Shown: positions 9,180-18,557, numbered from the stretch's first letter. The stretch is 64,000 nucleotides of DNA from Candidatus Dependentiae bacterium (GCA_003511165.1 DOJW01000009.1:45253-109252), one strand, 5' to 3'. The notes: generated from the sequence alone by a model not told the origin. Numbers and translations are program-made.

Positions 9180-9995
9180 ATGAATTTTTTTAAATATCAA
9201 TCTCTTGGAAACGATTTTATCTTGCTTGACTGGATGTTGGAAAATCAGAATTTTGTAGATCAAAAATTGTCCGATTCAAATTGGTCAAACTTTGTCCGCT
9301 CTTCTTGTGATAGACATTTTGGAATCGGTGCAGATGGGATTTTGATTTTAGTTAACGGTGCGATACCAAAAGCTCTGATTTACAATTCGGATGGTTCAAA
9401 CGGAGAAGTTTGTTTTAACGGTATTCGCTGCGTTGCAAGTCATCTTTTTACGCAGCACAAATTTCCCAAAGAGTTTGATGTTTTGATGGGGAAGAAAAAA
9501 ATTCATTGTAAAATAGATTCTTTAAAAGATAATGTTGCTCAAGTAATTACAAATGTAGGTAAAGCTATATCGATCGAAGAAAAAACAATAAAAATCGATG
9601 AGGAAATTTTCAATGGATATTCTGTAAATGTTGGAAATCCTCATTTTATTGTTTTTAAAACAGTTTCGCTTGATTGGCTGCAAAAGAATGGTTCAAAAAT
9701 AGAAACAGATCCAAATTTTCCAAATAAAACAAATGTCGAATTTGTTTGGCCGCAAAATGTGGCGGAAAATTTTTATAATATGATAGTTTTTGAACGAGGA
9801 TGTGGAATCACTTTGGCATGTAGTTCTGGAGCTGCCGCTTTTGTATCGCTTTTACATTATAAAAAAGATATCGAAATTGAAAATGTAGTAAAAATAAAAA
9901 TGCCAGGAGGTTTTATTTCCTCCTGGCTTACCGCAGACTTTGATGTATTTCAATCGTCGTCTGCAGCTATGGTGTTTAAAGGAATAGTTTCTTAA
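9180..9995 (+). CDS. dapF: Diaminopimelate epimerase
   Basis: Interconverts LL- and meso-diaminopimelate for peptidoglycan and lysine. At 271 aa it has the family length. The N-terminal NFFKYQSLGNDF and the motif DRHFGIGADG are diagnostic. The two catalytic cysteines are Cys78 (in VCFNGIRC, where most members have CGNG) and Cys214 (in GITLACSSG). It follows the cysteine synthase gene by 11 bp and is probably co-transcribed. It implies that the cell makes or modifies DAP-type peptidoglycan, in line with the wall-active enzymes elsewhere in the window. Confidence 0.95.
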   Translation: MNFFKYQSLGNDFILLDWMLENQNFVDQKLSDSNWSNFVRSSCDRHFGIGADGILILVNGAIPKALIYNSDGSNGEVCFNGIRCVASHLFTQHKFPKEFDVLMGKKKIHCKIDSLKDNVAQVITNVGKAISIEEKTIKIDEEIFNGYSVNVGNPHFIVFKTVSLDWLQKNGSKIETDPNFPNKTNVEFVWPQNVAENFYNMIVFERGCGITLACSSGAAAFVSLLHYKKDIEIENVVKIKMPGGFISSWLTADFDVFQSSSAAMVFKGIVS

Positions 9996-10002
9996 CTATT
10001 TT

Positions 10003-10395
10003 TTACTCTTGAACGCCTTCTTCTACCATTCCTGTTGATTCAAGATGTCCTTCTCTTTCTTCACTACTTTCTTTTTGTGAAGGTTCAGGTTTAATCATTG
10101 AACCTTTATGTTGACGTTCTCGTTCTTTTTCATGTTGTCTATGCACTACCCCATGTTTTCTTGCTGTTTGGGTGTCTTTTTCTTCTTTCATTTTTTTATG
10201 TTTTTTCTTCATAGGGCAAGAACAAGTTCCATCCTTCTTAGGACAATTACATGTTTTATCCCCAGACATTGGGCAATATCCATTAGTAGCAGGACATTTT
10301 TCTGTCTTATCCTTGTGCGTGTAAGCAATAGCACTAGATGAGATAAGAGATAAACATAAACCTGAGGCTAAAAGCGTTTTCTTAAAACCGTTCAT
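10003..10395 (-). CDS. Exported Cys- and Lys-rich small protein, function unknown
   Basis: Unrecognised 130-aa protein. Residues 1-24 are a signal peptide ending in the AxA-type cleavage site SSAIA. The mature N-terminus holds seven cysteines within about 35 residues, several as C-P pairs (KCP, YCP, NCP, SCP), then a run of Lys/His, then a long charged, Gln/Glu-rich, probably disordered tail. The Cys-Pro spacing suggests metal binding in the periplasm, but this is only inference. It ends 7 bp from the convergent dapF gene. A ribosome-binding site (AAAAAGGAG) is present upstream of the ATG. Confidence 0.65.
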   Translation of the reverse strand: MNGFKKTLLASGLCLSLISSSAIAYTHKDKTEKCPATNGYCPMSGDKTCNCPKKDGTCSCPMKKKHKKMKEEKDTQTARKHGVVHRQHEKERERQHKGSMIKPEPSQKESSEEREGHLESTGMVEEGVQE

Positions 10396-10618
10396 AAAGA
10401 CTCCTTTTTATTAAAAACAGGGTTTCATTACTACACTAAACCCTTATGAACTAAGCTTAAAAAAACGGGTTACAGATTGTCAATTTAAAAAAATAATTAT
10501 CCTGTTAAAATTGGGTTTTTTTGAATTTTTGATAAAAATATTGATAAAAAACGAATGCAATTAGTAAATTTATAAAAGGGGTAGTAAATAAAAAGAGAGT
10601 AGTAATGAAGGCAAAATT

Positions 10619-11323
10619 ATGAAAAAACTGATTTTTTTGCTGTTTTATTTGTTTTTTGTAGTTTTATCTAATAATTCAATTTTTCCAAAAGCAAAAATTG
10701 TAAAATCGACAGAAAATAAAACAAATACATCATATAGTATAGAAAGCAATCAAGATTTTTATGATTCGATAAAATATGATCTTGTTGCTGTATATATTTA
10801 TGATGGATCTACAAAAAATAAAGATTTATTAGCACAACAAGATGAATCATTTAAAATGGCAGCGGCAAAGGAGCCTTTGGTTTTATTTACCAAAGTTAAT
10901 ATTGAGAAAAAAGATTTAAAATCTGTGATAGATAATTTGGGAATTAAAGGTTATCCAGCGATAGCGCTTTTCTCGTCTGGTAAGATGGTGGCACTTGCTA
11001 GAGATATTAGACCTGAGCAAATGACATCTGAAAATATTAGAACGTTTATCTTAGACAGCTTTGGGCAAAGCATAATAGAAAAAATGAAATATATTTCGCA
11101 AACTCAGCAACAAGCACAAGAGCAGCAGGTGGAAGTGGAAAGCGAATCGTCAGACTCTGAGCCAAGAGTAGGAATATATTTTGGAGTTGGAAGTTATCCA
11201 GGATGGTATGGGTATCCATATGGCTACTATCCTTATGGTAGTTATTGGTATGGAGATTCGCATAGGCATCATAGGGATAGGGGCCATTCTCGCGGTTCTC
11301 ATAGCGGCAGGCATAGAAGATAA
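10619..11323 (+). CDS. Exported thioredoxin-fold protein without CxxC, with Gly/Tyr- and His/Arg-rich tail
   Basis: A signal peptide (about residues 1-20) is followed by a domain of about 110 residues with the order of a thioredoxin fold: a strand at LVAVYIYDG, a helix, a strand at LFTKVNIEKK, then the cis-proline loop KGYPAIALF and a C-terminal helix. The CxxC motif is absent, so redox activity is unlikely. After a Gln/Glu-rich linker comes a low-complexity tail of Gly, Tyr, Pro and Trp (about residues 187-215) ending in a His/Arg/Ser-rich stretch. The tail could bind metal, glycan or nucleic acid; this is a guess from composition. No operon partner is evident. Confidence 0.65.
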   Translation: MKKLIFLLFYLFFVVLSNNSIFPKAKIVKSTENKTNTSYSIESNQDFYDSIKYDLVAVYIYDGSTKNKDLLAQQDESFKMAAAKEPLVLFTKVNIEKKDLKSVIDNLGIKGYPAIALFSSGKMVALARDIRPEQMTSENIRTFILDSFGQSIIEKMKYISQTQQQAQEQQVEVESESSDSEPRVGIYFGVGSYPGWYGYPYGYYPYGSYWYGDSHRHHRDRGHSRGSHSGRHRR

Positions 11324-11415
11324 TTTTAAAAAACTAGCAGATAAATTTAAAAAAATATTGTAGACTACATTTTCTAAAAGCAAAATTAAAAAACTTTATT
11401 TTAGGAATTAATAAA

Positions 11416-11874
11416 ATGTCTTCTAGTCTTCTATTATCATTTGAACTTATTTATTTAATAGACTGGCTTTTAAATAATGAAAGAACAAAGGTTAAGTTGC
11501 TTATTAAAAATGCTGTTGATAAAGGGCTTGGAAATGAGCTACGTGGAATGGATCCTAAAATAGCAGCAATTAGAAATGATGAGTTGCAACTTTCTTTTTT
11601 AGATTTTTTAGATTTTTTGGAAGATACGCTTAATGAAACGCTAAAAACAGATTTGCAAAAAAATTTAAATTTAAAAGAAAATATATCTTCAGAACTTAAA
11701 AAGTTGAATATTTCTAATGTAGATTCAAAAACTTTGTGGGTTAGTATTAATCAAGCGGAATTAGAAGTTCTTAAAAAATTAAATAAAGGTTTAGAAGATA
11801 AAGTAGATTCTAAAGAAATTTTGTTAGAAAAGATTCTCAAAAATTGGCATCCGACTAAAGATCAGATTAACTAA
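11416..11874 (+). CDS. Hypothetical protein, mostly helical (152 aa)
   Basis: No recognised family. The protein begins with a short hydrophobic stretch (about residues 3-18) that is too weak to call a signal peptide, followed by Leu/Lys/Glu-rich sequence predicted by eye to be helical and partly coiled-coil. AGGAAT precedes the ATG by a plausible distance. Its stop overlaps the convergent maf stop by 4 bp, a tight packing that supports it being a gene. Confidence 0.5.
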   Translation: MSSSLLLSFELIYLIDWLLNNERTKVKLLIKNAVDKGLGNELRGMDPKIAAIRNDELQLSFLDFLDFLEDTLNETLKTDLQKNLNLKENISSELKKLNISNVDSKTLWVSINQAELEVLKKLNKGLEDKVDSKEILLEKILKNWHPTKDQIN

Positions 11875-12497
11875 AATCCAAATCCCATTTTCTCTAAATT
11901 TTCTAAAAGCTCAAACATTGGAAGTCCGACAGCAGAGCTGTAAGATCCTCTGATTGATTTTAGAAAGCATTGCCCAACTCCTTCAACGATGGCAGCGCCA
12001 CAACCTTTGAGAGCAAGCGGTTCTGTTGTTAAGTAAAAATCTTCCCATTTTTTAGGGACAAAATATTCAGCGGTAGTTGAACTGTGAAAAATGATTCTTT
12101 TTTTTGTATTCCAAATATTTTCGTTAAATTCTTTTTTGTCTAAACAGCATGCGGTAACAATTTCTATTTCTTCTTCACGTTCGATTTGAAGCATTCTCTT
12201 TGCGTCGTTAATATCTTTTGGTTTTGAAAGGATTTGATTTGTTTTGCAGCTTTTGATTAAAGTGTCTGCAGTTAAAACAAATATTTCTTTATGGGTGGAT
12301 AAATTATCAGGGATAATCAGATGCCGCATTTTTTCTTTTGCGATTTCACTTACATAATTTTCAAATTCTTCTGGATTTGCATGCGGTACGCACTCATCGC
12401 TATCATGCTTTAAAATTGTATAATTTATTTTTGCATTTTTTAGAAGAAGCTGTCTTGAAAAAGATTGTGATCCTAAATATAAAATATCTTTACTCAT
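11871..12497 (-). CDS. maf: Maf-type nucleoside triphosphate pyrophosphatase
   Basis: Hydrolyses non-canonical or modified nucleoside triphosphates to monophosphates (house-cleaning; linked to septum formation). The N-terminal LGSQSFSRQLLL is a variant of the Maf signature, and the later TADTLI matches the conserved aspartate motif; KPKDINDA follows as expected. The start at 12497 is chosen because its ATG overlaps the dprA stop as ATGA, which indicates translational coupling; an in-frame ATG 15 bp upstream lies inside dprA. Length 208 aa. Final gene of the gyrA-dprA-maf unit. Confidence 0.88.
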   Translation of the reverse strand: MSKDILYLGSQSFSRQLLLKNAKINYTILKHDSDECVPHANPEEFENYVSEIAKEKMRHLIIPDNLSTHKEIFVLTADTLIKSCKTNQILSKPKDINDAKRMLQIEREEEIEIVTACCLDKKEFNENIWNTKKRIIFHSSTTAEYFVPKKWEDFYLTTEPLALKGCGAAIVEGVGQCFLKSIRGSYSSAVGLPMFELLENLEKMGFGF

Positions 12498-13666
12498 TTT
12501 ATTAATTCCCAATATCCTGCGAAATTTTGTTTTACTATTCCTTCAAGCTGAAGCGAAAAAAGTTCGTTTTGAAGCGTTGCAAAATCTATTTCCGTTTTTG
12601 CATTTAATTCATCGATAGATGTTGCTACTGTTAAGTTTTGTAATATTTTATTTGATTCATTTGATAAGTTCAATTTGATTTTGGATTCTGCGATAGGAGT
12701 TTTTGATTTTTCCAAACTGTTTACTTTTGGTTTTTGAATAACAAATCCAAAATCTTCCAAAATTGATTCAACGCTCCAAGCAATTTTTGCTCCTTGCGCT
12801 ATTAATTGGTGGCATCCGGTGCTTAATGGATCAAAAATAGACCCAGGAGCTGCAAAAACAGTTTTTCCTTGTTCGAGTGCAAATTGCGCTGTGATTTTGG
12901 CACCGCTTTTTTCTGCAGCTTGGACTAAAAGTGTGCCATTGCTTAATCCTGCGATTATTCTGTTACGAGCTGGAAATGTTGTCAGGTTTGGTTCCATTGT
13001 GAGCGGGAATGCGCTAACCAAGGTCCCGTTTTTCTCTGTTATTTCTTTAAATAAATTTTTATTTTCAGCTGGATAGGTCCAAAGCAAACCACAACCAAAA
13101 ACTACAATTGTTTTACCTCCGGCTTCAAGAGTTGCTTTATGTGCCATTGTATCTACGCCCGTAGCTCCACCGCTTACAATCTCCCATCCGTGTGATACCA
13201 GCTCTTTTGCAAAATAATCGGTTACATTTTTTGCATATTTTCCAGCTTTGCGAGATCCGACGATCGCAAGTTTTAAATTTTTATCTTCAATGGGTTTGCC
13301 TTTTGTATAAAGGATTGGCGGAGGTAAAAAGATATTTTTTAAACTTGCTGGATAATTTGCATCGAAGATGGAATGCAATGAAATTTTATTTTCTTTGATC
13401 AGATTAATTTCTTTTTCTAAAAATGATTTATCACTGAGTTTTTCGATAATAACGTTTATTTGTTTTTGTGATAAGTTTCTGAAAAGTGAAAAATCATTTT
13501 CATTTAAAGAATAGATTTTTTCAAAATCGAAATCTTCAACTGACGAAAAATCAAGGGGATTTTTTAAATCCCCTTTTCTTACATAATTTAAGATTTTGAA
13601 AATTGTTGCTGGTCCAACACCTTCAATCAGCGAAAGATGCAGCAATGTTTGTGTTGCGATTTGCAT
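12494..13666 (-). CDS. dprA: DNA processing protein DprA/Smf
   Basis: Binds incoming single-stranded DNA and loads RecA during transformation. Order of domains in the 390-aa protein: N-terminal helix-hairpin-helix (LSLIEGVGPATIF), then the Rossmann-like DprA core with VGSRKAG, SGGATGVDTMAH and FGCGLLWTYP, then a C-terminal winged-helix domain (last 65 residues). It lies 3 bp after gyrA and couples to maf by an ATGA overlap. Together with ComF and the YifB/ComM homologue in this window it hints at DNA-uptake capacity, although none of these proves competence. Confidence 0.95.
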   Translation of the reverse strand: MQIATQTLLHLSLIEGVGPATIFKILNYVRKGDLKNPLDFSSVEDFDFEKIYSLNENDFSLFRNLSQKQINVIIEKLSDKSFLEKEINLIKENKISLHSIFDANYPASLKNIFLPPPILYTKGKPIEDKNLKLAIVGSRKAGKYAKNVTDYFAKELVSHGWEIVSGGATGVDTMAHKATLEAGGKTIVVFGCGLLWTYPAENKNLFKEITEKNGTLVSAFPLTMEPNLTTFPARNRIIAGLSNGTLLVQAAEKSGAKITAQFALEQGKTVFAAPGSIFDPLSTGCHQLIAQGAKIAWSVESILEDFGFVIQKPKVNSLEKSKTPIAESKIKLNLSNESNKILQNLTVATSIDELNAKTEIDFATLQNELFSLQLEGIVKQNFAGYWELIK

Positions 13667-13669
13667 GTT

Positions 13670-16246
13670 TTAGTTTTCAATATCCTCTTCTTCGATTATT
13701 TCTTCATTTTCATCTTCATCGAGATTTTCGATTGTAGAGTTTATTATCGGAGCAGAGGTTTCTAGATTCGTAGGTATTTCTAAAACTAGCTCGTTTCCAT
13801 CTGTTTCAAATGCAACAACTGCAAGTAATTCTTGGTTGCCATCTAGTCTGATTAGGCGAACACCTTTAGCTTGTCTGCCCATTGTACGTACTTCGTCAGG
13901 TGCGATTCGAATAATTTTGCCATTGGTGTCGATTAAAATAATTGTCGAATTATCTGAGACTTGTACTAAACCAATTACATGTCCGTTGCGATGGTCTGTT
14001 GGTATTGTTCTTACACCCATTCCGCCACGGTGCGCGACTCTGAAGTCTACCGCTTTTACTCGTTTGCCATAACCATTTGAAGTAGCAAATAAAACATCGC
14101 TTTGTGCGTCAGAAATTACTTCAAGACCAACGACTTCATCTTTTGGTTTTAATCTAATTCCGCGAACTCCCATTGCTTGACGTCCCATTGCGCGAATTTC
14201 GCTTTCTTTGAAGTGAATGCCCTGACCAAATTTTGTTGCGATAATTATTGAATCATTTCCGCCAGAGACTGCACAAAATTCAAGTTCGTCTTTATCTTCC
14301 AGAGTGACTGCTCTGATGCCTGTACTTCTGATTTTTGCAAAAGCCATAGCATTTGTTTTTTTGATGACTCCAAATTTTGTTACCATCACCAAAAATTTGT
14401 TTTCCATGCCGCGAACGCAAAGAAGTTTTACAACTGTTTCGCCTTCTACAAGCGGTAACAAGTTGACAACAGCGCGGCCTTTGGATGTTCTGGATCCTTC
14501 TGGAACCTGGAACACTGTGAAGCTGTAAACTCTTCCATGATTTGTGAAGAATAAAAGTTCGTCATGATTTTTGGTTACAAAAATATCTTGCATTAAGTCG
14601 TCGGCTTCGCTTAAGTCAGCCATTCCTTTTTTGCCTTTTCCACCGCGATGTTGAATATCATAAGTGCTTAGAGGAACTCGCTTGATGTAGCCTTTTTTAG
14701 TTAAAGTTACAACCATTTCTTCATCGGGGATTAGGTCTGCTTCGCTTAAAATATCAACAGGTGCTTCGATTTTTGAAAGACGTTTATCTGCGTAAGTGTC
14801 TCTTAAATATTCAAGTTCTTTGTTAATTTCTTTTTTGAGAACTTCTTCATTATTAAGAATCAATTGAAGTTGCGAAATCGTTTGTTTTATTTCTTCGATT
14901 TCGTTCATCAATTTTGCTTTTTCAAGACCTGTTAATCTTTGAAGGCGCATATCAAGGATTGCTTTACCTTGCAAATCTGTTAGATGATATTTTTTGTGTA
15001 ATGCTGCAATCGCTTCTTCGGCATTTTGTGATTTTTTGATCAAAACTATTACATCATCGATATTATCAAGTGCAATTAATAAACCGGTTAAAACATGTTC
15101 ACGTGCTTTGTTTTTATCCAGATCGAATTCACTGCGTTTTGTGATTATTTCTTTGCGATGAAGCAAGTAATGTTCAATCATTTCACGCAATGTAAAAATT
15201 GTTGGTTTGTTTTGATAAAGCGCGAGCATAAGGATAGAAATAGATGTTTGAAGATCTGTATGTTTGTATAATTGATTTAAAATTATCTGAGGACTTTCTG
15301 CTCGTTTTAGTTCGATAACAAGTCTGATTCCGCGTTTGTCAGATTCATCGCGGATGTTTGAAATTCCTTCAATTATTTTATTTTTTACAAGATCTGCGAT
15401 TTTATTTATTAATTCTACTTTATTTACTTGGTAAGGAAGCTCGGTTATTACTAAAGCGAGATGTTTTTTATTTTCTTCAATATCTACTACTCCACGCACG
15501 ATCACATTGCCATGACCTGTTGTGTAAGCTTTTACAACTCCTGAACGTCCGCAAATAATTCCACCTGTTGGAAAATCTGGAGCGGGTACTAAATTGAAAA
15601 GTTCTTCTTGTGATAAATTTGGATTTTTTAGGAGAGCTATACTTGCATTTAAAATTTCGCCCAAGTTGTGAGGTGGGATGGATGTTGCCATACCAACTGC
15701 GATTCCAGTTGCTCCATTAATTAATAAAGTAGGAATTTTACTTGGGAGAATGGTAGGTTCACTTATTGATTCGTCATAGTTTGTGGTAAATGGAACAGTA
15801 TTTTTTTCGATATCACATAGTACTTCTTGCGATATTTTGGCCATCCTTGTTTCGGTGTATCGCATAGCAGCTGCGTTGTCTCCGTCAACGGATCCCCAGT
15901 TTCCTTGGCCTTCAAGTAATGGATATCTTTTTGAAAATGTTTGTACCAAGCTTACCATTGCTTGGTAAATAGGTGAGTCACCATGTGGGTGATATTTTCC
16001 CATTACTTCTCCGACCACAGTTGCAGATTTTCTGAAAGGTTTTGTGTGGTAATATCCAAGTGTGTGTAGCGCATAGAGAATTCTTCTCTGAACTGGTTTT
16101 AAACCATCTCGAATGTCTGGTAGAGCGCGGCTTATAATAACTGACATTGCGTAATCAAGGAAAGCCGTTTTTAGCTCTTTTTCAATGGAGATAGGTAAAA
16201 CTGAGGTAGTCTCTATTTTACTTTCTGGAGCGTTTTCGTTTTGCAT
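13670..16246 (-). CDS. gyrA: DNA gyrase subunit A
   Basis: Type II topoisomerase subunit that cuts and rejoins DNA for negative supercoiling. At 858 aa it has normal length. The catalytic tyrosine is Tyr130 in AAMRYTETR. The C-terminal beta-pinwheel contains the GyrA box as [10 protein letters not shown], which separates it from ParC. In the quinolone region [10 protein letters not shown], Ser91 matches E. coli Ser83, but the position of Asp87 is Gln95. The C-terminus is acidic. First gene of a reverse-strand unit with dprA and maf. The upstream 194 bp contain the terminator of the next cluster and presumably the promoter. Confidence 0.97.
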   Translation of the reverse strand: MQNENAPESKIETTSVLPISIEKELKTAFLDYAMSVIISRALPDIRDGLKPVQRRILYALHTLGYYHTKPFRKSATVVGEVMGKYHPHGDSPIYQAMVSLVQTFSKRYPLLEGQGNWGSVDGDNAAAMRYTETRMAKISQEVLCDIEKNTVPFTTNYDESISEPTILPSKIPTLLINGATGIAVGMATSIPPHNLGEILNASIALLKNPNLSQEELFNLVPAPDFPTGGIICGRSGVVKAYTTGHGNVIVRGVVDIEENKKHLALVITELPYQVNKVELINKIADLVKNKIIEGISNIRDESDKRGIRLVIELKRAESPQIILNQLYKHTDLQTSISILMLALYQNKPTIFTLREMIEHYLLHRKEIITKRSEFDLDKNKAREHVLTGLLIALDNIDDVIVLIKKSQNAEEAIAALHKKYHLTDLQGKAILDMRLQRLTGLEKAKLMNEIEEIKQTISQLQLILNNEEVLKKEINKELEYLRDTYADKRLSKIEAPVDILSEADLIPDEEMVVTLTKKGYIKRVPLSTYDIQHRGGKGKKGMADLSEADDLMQDIFVTKNHDELLFFTNHGRVYSFTVFQVPEGSRTSKGRAVVNLLPLVEGETVVKLLCVRGMENKFLVMVTKFGVIKKTNAMAFAKIRSTGIRAVTLEDKDELEFCAVSGGNDSIIIATKFGQGIHFKESEIRAMGRQAMGVRGIRLKPKDEVVGLEVISDAQSDVLFATSNGYGKRVKAVDFRVAHRGGMGVRTIPTDHRNGHVIGLVQVSDNSTIILIDTNGKIIRIAPDEVRTMGRQAKGVRLIRLDGNQELLAVVAFETDGNELVLEIPTNLETSAPIINSTIENLDEDENEEIIEEEDIEN

Positions 16247-16440
16247 TTAAAAATCCTTCCCAAATAAATAAAAATTTTACAAAGAATAGGATACAATGCT
16301 TTGCTTTATTAAACAAGTTTTGCCTTTATTTATGCATGAAAATAAGCTTGATCAGGGATAAAATTTGATTGTATGTTTGATTAGAAATAAATTTTAAATT
16401 TAAGAAAATAAATAATTTGAATTTTGTAATGTAGCAAAAA

Positions 16441-16478
16441 AAAGAAAAGGGCAATTTTTAATTCGCCCTTTTCTTTTT
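16441..16478 (-). terminator. Terminator of the IS-split propeller gene
   Basis: On the reverse strand GCCCTTTTCTTT-type arms (16441-16452 and 16465-16476) form a hairpin followed by T residues. The stretch next to it (about 16400-16470) resembles 18515-18581 beyond the paralogous gene, so gene and terminator were duplicated together. The hairpin is T-rich on both sides and may work in both directions. Confidence 0.75.
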
Positions 16479-16507
16479 TTGTTTGGTCTTTTTTCTTTTT
16501 GTTCTAA

Positions 16508-17626
16508 TTAATCCTCAATTATTTCAGAGGGATCTCTTATATCCTTTTGTAAAAACATTTGGTAGGAATAATCTTCTAATTGAACAATAAGAAGATTATC
16601 GCCAATTATGACATGGATAATCTGATGATTATTTACTCGTAAATCTTGTATTTTTGACCATACGCCTTTTTCATCAGTTTGAAAAATATTTCCGGTGCCA
16701 TTCTTTGATAGGGTAACTATGACTTCATGGTTAATGAAAATATCCTCAACGGGTTGAGGTTCTGGATTTACAACTTGTTTTGATTCTAGATTTCCATCTT
16801 TATTTGCACCCCATACCTTGATCGTTCCATCCTTTTGCAGAACAGCAATTATTCCATTGTTAATTATTACACCGCGAATCTCGTACAATTCTACTGGGAA
16901 TAAAGGTTGTGGACCAATTAATTTGCCATCTTTGTTTGTTACCCAAGCAGTAAGAAATAAAAATGGATCTCTTTGATCTCTTTGAAAATTTACACAGAGG
17001 GTTCCATTTACAAGATCATAACGATCAAGTATTCGACCGGGTTGTAAGTGACCAGTCTCTGATAAGTTCCCTTCATTGCTAAGTTTCCAAGCAACGCATT
17101 CATGTTTGTCTGTTATTGCGATAATTACTCTGTTGTAAACATTTACCTTTGAAATCTTTTCATTTTTTATTGGTAAAACTTTAGGTGCTGATAAAACACC
17201 GTTTCTATCTAGAAACCAAACTCTGCAAGTGTCGTCGTCTAATAAAGTAACAATGATTCCATTGTTAGCAGTTATAAATTTAATTTTATGTGCAGGAATC
17301 TCTAAAATATTAGGTTGTGATAATGATCCATCTGCCATTAATCTCCAAGAGAATCCAATACCGCGATTACATAGCGTTGCAATGATAATATCTTGGTCAA
17401 TTTTGATTTGAATAGCTGCAGAGTCTACTATTGGTAAAAACTTAGGTTCAGATAAAGATCCATTGGGATTTATACGCCAAATACATCCTGTGTTTTTGCA
17501 CATTTTACCAGGCATCTGTAAGGTGGCAGCAACAATGTTGCCTTTGGTTGTGATGCGATCGATTCGAGAATTTGTTTGGAAGTGAATAGGATTTTCTAGG
17601 TCAAATAATTGAAGAAAGGTAAACCA
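16508..17626 (-). pseudogene. WD40-like beta-propeller gene, 3' portion downstream of an IS insertion
   Basis: The frame is open from about 17626 (just after a TAG at 17627-17629 supplied by the IS end) to 16508, about 372 codons. An ATG at 17515 could start a 335-aa product, but propeller sequence clearly continues upstream of it, so the gene has been cut. It holds about seven repeats of roughly 45 residues, each ending like W-x-x-N-x-D-G-x-L-S-x-P (for example CRVWFLDRNGVLSAPK). The repeats are closely related to those of the gene at 18605-20422. The matching 5' end with a signal peptide is found beyond the IS element at 18251-18323. Whether the truncated frame is expressed is unknown. Confidence 0.75.
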
Positions 17627-18250
17627 CTAGTTTGACTAGTGAGACTACCAAGGCTTGGCCTAAAGATTAAGTAAAAGATGATGCCATGGTATATTTCCTA
17701 AAGCTTGACGGCTAAAAAGGAGATAAAGATGACATCATCATACGAAAGTTTAAGTCATTCGAAATGGGAGTGCAAATATCATGTTGTATTTATACCGAAA
17801 TGTAGGAAGAAAGAGTTATACGGGAAAATAAAAAAATTTCTGGGACCAGTATTTCATGAGTTAGCAAGACAAAGAGAATGTGAAATTATAAACGGCAATA
17901 TGGCAGGAGATCATGTACATATGCTGATAAAAATACCGCCAAAGTATTCAGTATCAGAGATAATAGGATATATAAAAGGAAAAAGTGCAATAGCAGTAGC
18001 GCGACAATTTGGAGGAAGGACAAGAAATTTCAATGGAGAGCGGTTCTGGGCGAGAGGTTATGCGGTATCGACAGTTGGATTTGAAGAGGCTCAGATAAGC
18101 GCATATATTAAACATCAACAACAATTAGACGTACGAGATTTTGAAATTTCTGGAGAATTTTGAATAATAATTGAGAAACCTGGCAGTCTTTGAGACTGCT
18201 AAAAGCCGTCAAGCCACCCGCTTTGCGGGTGCGTTATGACTTTACGGCTT
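17624..18250 (+). mobile_element. IS200/IS605-family insertion sequence (single tnpA)
   Basis: An element of about 630 bp carrying only a Y1 transposase gene, which is the IS200 layout. Left-end hairpin CACTAGT-TTG-ACTAGTG at 17625-17641. Right-end hairpins GCAGTCT-TTG-AGACTGC at 18183-18199 and CACCCGC-TTT-GCGGGTG at 18215-18231, the latter enclosed by AAGCCGT (18203-18209) and ACGGCTT (18244-18250). There are no terminal inverted repeats or target duplication of the DDE type, as expected for this family. It interrupts a secreted propeller gene. The exact ends are estimates, since the family leaves no target duplication to measure. Confidence 0.85.
17729..18163 (+). CDS. tnpA: IS200-type Y1 (HUH) transposase TnpA
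   Basis: Single-strand DNA transposase that excises and inserts the element as a circular single-stranded intermediate. 144 aa, normal for TnpA. The HUH motif is His62-Val-His64 in GDHVHMLI, and the catalytic tyrosine is Tyr126 in SAYIKHQQ. The N-terminal KYHVVFIPKCRKKEL is typical. The ATG at 17729 has AAGGAG 7 bp upstream; a TTG at 17705 is in frame but would lie over that site. No tnpB accompanies it. The frame looks intact, so the element may still be active. Confidence 0.93.
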   Translation: MTSSYESLSHSKWECKYHVVFIPKCRKKELYGKIKKFLGPVFHELARQRECEIINGNMAGDHVHMLIKIPPKYSVSEIIGYIKGKSAIAVARQFGGRTRNFNGERFWARGYAVSTVGFEEAQISAYIKHQQQLDVRDFEISGEF

Positions 18251-18323
18251 CTATGTTTACTAAGCTTATAATTGCCGTTACTCCAAGCAGGATTCTTTTT
18301 GCCTTTTTATTAAATTTTTTCAT
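18251..18323 (-). pseudogene. 5' fragment of the IS-split propeller gene (signal peptide)
   Basis: The ATG at 18323, preceded on the reverse strand by AAGGAA 5 bp upstream, starts a short frame encoding a typical signal peptide (Lys-rich start, then ILLGVTAIISLV). The frame runs into the IS right end and stops at 18234. It is the missing 5' end of the propeller gene at 16508-17626. Joining the two directly would give a signal peptide followed at once by the propeller, without the Skp1-like domain found in the paralogue, unless that part was lost during insertion. Confidence 0.7.
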
Positions 18324-18428
18324 TTGATTTCCTTTTTTGTTTTTTAGACCAGGGATTTTTAGATTAAATCTATGAAAGATTACTTTATTAATTTGAGTTT
18401 GCAAATAGATTGGAGCTTTTTAAAGCAG

Positions 18429-18490
18429 TTATTTTTGAGAAAATTGTGGTAATTGGATAACAGCTTAAAATTCGTAAATTATAAAAAGTT
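18429..18490 (-). pseudogene. Duplication relic: 3' end of yidD
   Basis: Bases 18429-18484 closely match 20621-20676, the 3' end of yidD on the reverse strand; in the core 40 bases (18439-18478 against 20631-20670) 33 are identical by eye. It lies upstream of the second propeller gene just as real yidD lies upstream of the first. It therefore marks a tandem duplication of a unit yidD-3'-end, propeller gene, terminator. The rest of 18324-18557 is AT-rich, and I see no other gene in it. Confidence 0.7.
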
Positions 18491-18557
18491 GGAAATTACA
18501 GATACATTTTACTTTGAAGAGAAAATAAATAATTTAGATTTTGGAATGTAAAAAGAA

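Noticed and set aside
9902..9927. Strong hairpin GCCAGGAGG/CCTCCTGGC
   Set aside because: It lies inside the dapF coding region with normal codons (PGG...SSW) and has no T run, so I do not call it a terminator.
11181..11363. 60-codon forward frame overlapping the thioredoxin-fold gene's repetitive tail
   Set aside because: Out-of-frame reading of the Gly/Tyr-rich tail; no independent start signal.
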